Positions 5,967 to 9,877 of a stretch of DNA of 9,877 nucleotides are shown here, one piece after another; the stretch's first letter is position 1; every line of letters begins with the position of its first letter. The notes beneath the pieces were generated by a model that ran no database searches, was not told where the DNA came from, and saw only the letters and a program-made list of their open reading frames with translations. This DNA comes from JBMYQA01 sp049600855. Its GTDB lineage: Bacteria > Bacteroidota > Bacteroidia > Cytophagales > Flammeovirgaceae. The stretch is taken from NCBI GenBank assembly GCA_049600855.1, contig JBMYQA010000236.1, positions 1-9,877 of the forward strand, given 5' to 3'. A program made the position numbers and the translations under genes.

Positions 5967-7553
5967 ATGGGATTTAAAGAGGAAATTGAGCGAAGACGAA
6001 CATTTGCAATTATCAGTCACCCAGATGCAGGGAAAACTACCTTAACTGAAAAGCTGCTTCTTTTTGGAGGAGCTATTCAAGTAGCAGGCGCGGTGAAATC
6101 GAATAAAATTAAAAAGACAGCCACTTCTGATTTTATGGAAATTGAGCGGCAAAGGGGAATCTCAGTGGCTACAGCAGTGATGGGCTTTCACTATGGCGGA
6201 AATAAAATCAATATTTTGGATACGCCTGGTCACAAAGATTTTGCAGAAGATACCTTTCGTACTTTAACCGCTGTAGATAGTGTGATTACGGTGATTGATG
6301 TGGCAAAAGGGGTAGAGATGCAAACTGAAAAGCTCGTAGAAGTTTGCCGAATGCGCGCTACACCATTAATTTTCTTTATCAATAAGTTGGATAGACCTGG
6401 TAAGGATGCTTACGACTTATTGGATGAGGTGGAACAAAAGTTAAATGTAAAGGTACGCCCATTAAGTTGGCCCATTGGTATGGGACAAGATTTGCAAGGC
6501 GTGTATAACCTTTATGAGAAGAAATTAAATTTATTCAGCCCAACAGATAAGCAACGTATTGCGGATAATAAAATCTCCATCGAGGATTTGTCTGATGATG
6601 CTTTAGTAGAACACATTGGAGAAGAGGCCGCAGAGCTCTTGCGGGAGGAAGTGGAACTTGTGGATGGTGTTTATCCTCCATTTGATTTGGATGCGTATCG
6701 GGCAGGAGAAGTTTGTCCCGTATTTTTTGGAAGTGCATTGAACAACTTTGGTGTACAAGAACTATTGGATTGTTTTGTCAATATTGCGCCACATCCGAGT
6801 ACTGCCCAAACCGAAGAACGTGAAATCAGTGCTTTTGAAGATAAGTTTTCTGGATTTGTGTTTAAGATTCATGCCAATATGGATCCTAAGCATAGAGATC
6901 GCATTGCCTTTGTGCGGGTGTGTTCAGGGGTATTTAAGCGTGGAAAAAGTTACTTGCATACCCGTTTGGGGAAACAATTAAAGTTTTCGAACCCTACTTC
7001 ATTCATGGCAGAGAAGAAAGAGTTAGTTGATGAGGCTTTTCCAGGCGATATCGTCGGTTTATATGATTCAGGACACTTTAAAATTGGAGATACGCTTTCT
7101 GAGGGCGAAAAAATACATTTTAAAGGCATACCAAGTTTTTCTCCTGAGTTATTCCGATACATTGAGAATGCTGATCCGATGAAAGCCAAACAATTACATA
7201 AAGGGATTGATCAGCTGATGGATGAAGGTGTGGCACAACTTTTCATTAAAAACTTGAATGGCCGTAAAATCATTGGCACAGTAGGACAACTGCAATTTGA
7301 TGTACTTCAATATCGCCTACAGCATGAATATGGAGCAAAATGTCGTTACGAAAATGTTCCATTAAAAAGAGCTTATTGGATTAGTTCAGAAAATGAAGAA
7401 CAACTTAAAGCTTTCCGAAAAAATCAATATAAGAACATGGCAGTGGACAAACATGGGCAAGATGTTTACCTGAGCGATTCTGATTTTTTCATTCGAATGT
7501 TGAACGAGCAATTCCCTGATGTGAAATTCCATCAGACTTCAGAATATAAATAG
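5967..7553 (+). CDS. prfC: Peptide chain release factor 3 (RF3)
   Basis: RF3 is a translational GTPase that recycles RF1/RF2 from the ribosome after peptide release. The 528 residues from ATG 5967 match the family length (E. coli 529). Motifs: G1 SHPDAGKTT (17-25), G2 RGIS (63-66), G3 DTPGH (85-89), G4 NKLD (139-142), and FGSALNNFGV in the G5 region. Domain II has the RF3 hallmark NMDPKHRDR. GIPSFSPELFR and GVAQLF...GTVGQLQFDV lie in the C-terminal RF3 domain, and the protein ends near FPDVKFHQTSEYK. An in-frame ATG at 5868 overlaps the upstream stop as ATGA and would add 33 residues. I reject it because the family starts just before the RRTFAIISHPDAGKT block and the extra segment looks non-conserved. 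prfC could be read through from the OmpA-family gene or have its own promoter in the 95-base gap. The terminator at 7609-7638 ends it. Confidence 0.97.
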   Translation: MGFKEEIERRRTFAIISHPDAGKTTLTEKLLLFGGAIQVAGAVKSNKIKKTATSDFMEIERQRGISVATAVMGFHYGGNKINILDTPGHKDFAEDTFRTLTAVDSVITVIDVAKGVEMQTEKLVEVCRMRATPLIFFINKLDRPGKDAYDLLDEVEQKLNVKVRPLSWPIGMGQDLQGVYNLYEKKLNLFSPTDKQRIADNKISIEDLSDDALVEHIGEEAAELLREEVELVDGVYPPFDLDAYRAGEVCPVFFGSALNNFGVQELLDCFVNIAPHPSTAQTEEREISAFEDKFSGFVFKIHANMDPKHRDRIAFVRVCSGVFKRGKSYLHTRLGKQLKFSNPTSFMAEKKELVDEAFPGDIVGLYDSGHFKIGDTLSEGEKIHFKGIPSFSPELFRYIENADPMKAKQLHKGIDQLMDEGVAQLFIKNLNGRKIIGTVGQLQFDVLQYRLQHEYGAKCRYENVPLKRAYWISSENEEQLKAFRKNQYKNMAVDKHGQDVYLSDSDFFIRMLNEQFPDVKFHQTSEYK

Positions 7554-7608
7554 TCATTGACAAATCCCCTTTTCAAGCTTTAGATTTGTTGTGTTACACT
7601 AAAAAAGT

Positions 7609-7638
7609 AATCCCAATCTGACCGCAGATTGGGATTTT
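7609..7638. terminator. Bidirectional intrinsic terminator between prfC and the convergent small gene
   Basis: AATCCCAATCTG (7609-7620) pairs perfectly with CAGATTGGGATT (7625-7636) around a four-base loop ACCG. On the plus strand the stem runs into TTTT (7635-7638), ending prfC about 55 bases after its stop. On the minus strand the sequence after the stem reads AC then TTTTTT (7606-7601), so it also serves the gene ending at 7679. Confidence 0.9.
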
Positions 7639-7678
7639 CGGTTTAACTACATCGTTAAGGTGGAGATGAGTTGTTCAC

Positions 7679-8032
7679 TTATTTAGAGATTGTTACTTTG
7701 TTAATGGTCAGATTTGATTTCGTATCAGGTGAGCAAAATTGATAAGTAAACATCGCCATGCCATCATGACCAATTAATACGTTTTCATTATTTTGCGCTC
7801 CTGTTGTGCATGGAATTTCAGCAGAAAATTTAACACGCACTTCGTAATCATTTGTATTTTTGATTTTTACTAAAGTCTTCGCATGTTCGGCAACATTATT
7901 CATGATGGTTGCCGAATAAAATGCCACACCATCTTGTTCAAAAATGAGTGTCCAACTGTGTTTAGGATTCGCACCTGCAAAGGTGACCAAGCAAACACAG
8001 AGTAATGATAAAGTTAGGTATAATTTTCTCAT
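7679..8032 (-). CDS. Small exported protein of unknown function
   Basis: I do not recognise a named family. From ATG 8032 the protein has 117 residues: a clear Sec signal peptide (MRKLYLTLSLLCVCLVTFAGA, 1-21) and a mature part of about 96 residues. The mature part has W27, DGVAFYS (34-40), an alternating VKIKNTNDYEVRVKFSAE strand-rich segment, and two cysteines, C75 and C100, that could form a disulfide. The pattern W..I...DGV.FY then KI.NTNDY.V.V.F resembles small beta-sandwich periplasmic proteins seen in Bacteroidota, but this is a weak impression. The reading frame stays open upstream to a TGA at 8251-8249, with GTG 8095 and ATG 8077 as earlier possible starts. I chose 8032 because the signal peptide begins there. 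It is monocistronic, convergent with prfC, and shares the terminator at 7609-7638. Confidence 0.72.
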   Translation of the reverse strand: MRKLYLTLSLLCVCLVTFAGANPKHSWTLIFEQDGVAFYSATIMNNVAEHAKTLVKIKNTNDYEVRVKFSAEIPCTTGAQNNENVLIGHDGMAMFTYQFCSPDTKSNLTINKVTISK

Positions 8033-8308
8033 ACGTTCGGAAAGTATTGTTTGAGTTTCGTTAACATCTATTGACATGAACGAAGATTCATTCACTAGGT
8101 TTATGATATTTCCATCAGAATTTAGGTAAAACTTACATATCCGATTTTTAGAGCCTATTTGAAAATATATTCTTGATTTTTTAGGCGACTTTTTCCACCT
8201 GTCTTCGTTACTAAACTCTGCTTTTAGCGCCTCAGCAGTTGGAAAGCTTCACGACTAATTTTAAAACAGTCTTTTAGAGAGAAACCGATCTATCTACCCA
8301 ATTAATTA
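8033..8308. other. Gene-poor region with degenerate, repeat-like sequence
   Basis: No full gene is visible. On the minus strand the frame of the small exported protein stays open for 72 codons (8248-8033) with protein-like, Lys/Glu-rich composition (for example NEDRWKKSPKKSRIYFQ), but it has no start codon before GTG 8095. On the plus strand the same DNA reads FLGDFFHLSSLLNS...VGKLHD then a stop. GAGCCTATTTGAAAATA at 8151-8167 has the look of an insertion-sequence end or a dispersed repeat, but no partner end or target-site duplication is seen in the window. I could not identify the element. Confidence 0.4.
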
Positions 8309-8503
8309 ATGTTAGACAAGTTCTTTGTTAAAGAGTTGATAAAACAAGCAGTTAAGGAGAATCTTTTTGGCTATTCTTTGTTAGGAGAAATAATTGCTTC
8401 GGTGGCGGGTAAATTTATGTTTTAAAGCTATTCAGCGATTTTTACCGAAGTCTTTAGCGAAGCTAAAATTATTCAGTGGATACAAGGTCAAATTATTCTT
8501 TAA
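8309..8503 (+). pseudogene. Possible broken small gene with an internal stop
   Basis: ATG at 8309 opens a 38-codon frame (MLDKFFVKELIKQAVKEN..., ending GKFMF) closed by TAA at 8423-8425. In the same frame a further 25 sense codons with protein-like sequence (SYSAIFTEVF...IQWIQGQIIL) run to TAA at 8501-8503. Both halves look like amphipathic or hydrophobic helices, which suggests one small gene interrupted by a nonsense mutation, or a transposase/repeat remnant. The first half alone could be a small real peptide. No family is recognised, and chance open frames are possible at this length. Confidence 0.25.
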
Positions 8504-8508
8504 ATTCA

Positions 8509-8516
8509 TACCTTTG
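8509..8516 (+). promoter_or_regulatory. Promoter -7 element for the PLP-enzyme gene
   Basis: TACCTTTG (8509-8516) matches the Bacteroidota -7 consensus TAnnTTTG exactly and lies 39 bases before the ATG at 8556. No TTG is present 17-23 bases upstream, so the -33 element is poor, as might be expected of a regulated promoter. The -7 box is flanked by an inverted repeat, GGTCAA (8486-8491) and TTGACC (8532-8537), that could bind a regulator. Confidence 0.42.
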
Positions 8517-8555
8517 GGCAATTTTTAGAACTTGACCAATAAATAATTAACGGCA

Positions 8556-9695
8556 ATGAAATTTGGAACAAAAGCAATTCATGCTGGTGTAGAGCCAGAT
8601 CCAACCACGGGAGCAATCATGACTCCAATCTATCAAACAAGCACCTATGTGCAAGCATCTCCGGGCAATCATAAAGGATATGAATATGCACGCACACAAA
8701 ACCCGACACGTGATGCATTACAAGCGAGCTTAGCTGCTTTAGAAAATGGAAAGCATGGATTTTGTTTCGCCTCTGGAATGGCTGCTACTGATACGGTAGT
8801 AAAATTGCTAAGACCTGGAGATGAAGTAGTTGTAACAAATGACCTTTATGGGGGAACGTATCGTATTTTCACAAAGGTATTTGCCAATTATGGCATCAAG
8901 TTTCATTTTGTGGGCATGGAAGAAATTGCGGAGGTCGAACAATACATCAATGAAAATACAAAAATGATTTGGGTGGAAACGCCAACTAACCCATTAATGA
9001 ACGTCATTGATATTGAAGGAGCAGCCAACATTGCGAAAAAGCACGATATATTGCTTTGTGTAGATAATACTTTTGCCACGCCTTACCTACAAAATCCATT
9101 AGACTTAGGCGCTGATATTGTTTTACACTCTGTAACAAAATATTTAGGTGGCCACTCTGACACGGTTATGGGTGCTGTAATTACGAACAGTGATGAATTG
9201 GGCGAACAATTTGCATTCTTACAAAACTCTTGCGGAGGTGTTCCCGGCCCTCAAGATTGCTTTTTAGTGTTAAGAGGGATTAAAACATTGCACATTCGTA
9301 TTGATCGGCACTGTGCAAATGCACAGAAAATTGCTGAATATCTATTAACACATTCAAAAGTAGATCGTGTGTATTATCCTGGTTTTGAATCTCATCCAAA
9401 CCACGAAATTGCTAAAAAGCAAATGCGTAACTTTGGTGGAATGATCTCTTTTACCTTAAAAGGGGATCGCGTAGAAGAGGCCACTCAAGTGCTGGAGCGA
9501 TTTAAGGTATTTACATTGGCGGAGTCATTAGGTGGAGTAGAATCTTTAGTAGGGCATCCCGCATCTATGACTCATGCAAGTATTCCCAAAGAAGAGCGTG
9601 AAAAAGCTGGTTTGAAAGATTCATTAATTCGTTTGAGTGTAGGTATTGAAGATGTAGACGATCTCATTGCAGATTTGGATCAGGCAATTGGTTAA
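8556..9695 (+). CDS. metB: Cystathionine gamma-synthase/gamma-lyase family PLP-dependent enzyme
   Basis: This 379-residue protein is a full-length Cys/Met-metabolism fold-type I PLP enzyme. Landmarks are TPIYQTSTY (23-31), YEYARTQNPTR (42-52, with Y44 and R46 contacting the PLP phosphate from the neighbouring subunit), ASGMAA (72-77), DLYGGTYR (96-103, Y98 stacking on PLP), ETPTNP (141-146), D170 in CVDNTFATP, the Schiff-base lysine K195 in HSVTKYLGGHSD, and SLGGVESL (324-331) then MTHASI. It acts in the cytosol, either making cystathionine from an activated homoserine plus cysteine, or cleaving cystathionine to cysteine, 2-oxobutyrate and ammonia. VESLVGHPASMTHA is closer to synthases such as E. 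coli MetB, while LIRLSVGIED...DLDQA recalls lyases, so the symbol is provisional. ATG 8556 gives the family-typical KFGTKAIHAG start. It appears monocistronic, with a terminator at 9717-9748. Confidence 0.93.
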   Translation: MKFGTKAIHAGVEPDPTTGAIMTPIYQTSTYVQASPGNHKGYEYARTQNPTRDALQASLAALENGKHGFCFASGMAATDTVVKLLRPGDEVVVTNDLYGGTYRIFTKVFANYGIKFHFVGMEEIAEVEQYINENTKMIWVETPTNPLMNVIDIEGAANIAKKHDILLCVDNTFATPYLQNPLDLGADIVLHSVTKYLGGHSDTVMGAVITNSDELGEQFAFLQNSCGGVPGPQDCFLVLRGIKTLHIRIDRHCANAQKIAEYLLTHSKVDRVYYPGFESHPNHEIAKKQMRNFGGMISFTLKGDRVEEATQVLERFKVFTLAESLGGVESLVGHPASMTHASIPKEEREKAGLKDSLIRLSVGIEDVDDLIADLDQAIG

Positions 9696-9716
9696 TACGA
9701 ATTATAAAAGTCAATG

Positions 9717-9748
9717 GAGAGGCGGTTATAACTATAATCGCCTCTCTT
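9717..9748 (+). terminator. Intrinsic terminator of the PLP-enzyme gene
   Basis: GAGAGGCG (9717-9724) pairs with CGCCTCTC (9739-9746). The stem continues inward through a G-T wobble and four A-T pairs to a four-base loop AACT (9730-9733), giving 13 bp. A pyrimidine-rich tail, TTCTT, follows. It lies 21 bases after the stop codon. The T run is imperfect, but the stem is strong. Confidence 0.8.
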
Positions 9749-9773
9749 CTTGCTATTAAAAATCCAACTTGTA

Positions 9774-9836
9774 TAAGTTATTGCTTTTTAAAGCACGGAA
9801 TGCTTAGTGAAGCATAATTTATCTAACAATAACTTA
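9774..9836. repeat. Nested inverted-repeat element (branched structure)
   Basis: TAAGTTATTG (9774-9783) and CAATAACTTA (9827-9836) are perfect 10 bp inverted repeats 43 bases apart. Inside them ATGCTT-AGTG-AAGCAT (9800-9815) forms a perfect 6 bp hairpin, and GCTT-TTTA-AAGC (9783-9794) a weaker 4 bp one. The whole could fold into a three-way junction. It is not a tRNA, since no T-arm GTTCGA or anticodon arrangement is present. A dispersed palindromic repeat, small MITE or structured RNA are all possible; it is not identified. A further inverted repeat, CCTCA (9842-9846) with TGAGG (9864-9868), follows and the window ends nine bases later. Confidence 0.5.
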
Positions 9837-9877
9837 CCTTTCCTCACAAGATTGGTGGTTTTTTGAGGGATGCTTTT

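Noticed and set aside
6535..7189. Open frames of 67-79 codons on both strands inside prfC
   Set aside because: They are shadows of the highly conserved RF3 coding sequence and have no domain signal.
8426..8555. SAM riboswitch upstream of the PLP-enzyme gene
   Set aside because: The gene type made this worth checking, but I could not match the conserved SAM-I or SAM-II core, and the predicted leader after the -7 box is only about 30 bases.
9774..9836. tRNA gene suggested by the branched fold and size
   Set aside because: It has no T-loop GTTCGA, no D-arm or anticodon-arm pattern, and is too short.

Overview
The window looks like part of a Bacteroidota chromosome (Cytophagia or Flavobacteriia type). 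The evidence is AT-rich DNA, a promoter with the Bacteroidota TTG/TAnnTTTG pattern, the absence of clear Shine-Dalgarno sites, and typical gene content: a PD40/CarboxypepD_reg/OmpA outer-membrane protein and secreted proteins with AQ-type signal-peptide ends. Nothing suggests a phage or plasmid. Most genes are core or common accessory genes.

Layout. Bases 1-143 hold the 3' part of a 5S rRNA and a strong intrinsic terminator, the end of an rRNA operon that begins left of the window. A zinc-independent MDR-family oxidoreductase follows on the plus strand (266-1348). It converges on a three-gene minus-strand cluster (3522-1350) with the transcription order TPR protein, queE (7-deazaguanine biosynthesis), secreted MORN-repeat protein. 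These three are tightly packed (a 20 bp overlap, then a 12 bp gap) and have a promoter-like site at 3646-3619. From 3754 the plus strand carries a large PorE-like PD40/OmpA envelope protein and prfC (release factor 3). A bidirectional terminator at 7609-7638 separates prfC from a small secreted protein of unknown function on the minus strand (8032-7679). A decayed-looking region (8033-8508) comes next, then a cystathionine gamma-synthase/lyase-family PLP enzyme (8556-9695) with its own terminator. The last 130 bases hold a nested inverted-repeat element.

How the genes relate. There is no single pathway. The envelope theme recurs in the MORN protein, the PD40/OmpA protein and the small exported protein. 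prfC, queE and the 5S gene belong to translation and tRNA modification, and the PLP enzyme to sulfur amino acid metabolism. The most unusual item is the MORN protein: six 23-residue MORN repeats are followed by a TIMP/NTR-like domain and a Kazal-like domain. I found no convincing evidence of a new defence or mobile system. The best leads are that domain combination, the gene-poor stretch before the PLP enzyme, and the structured element at the right end.
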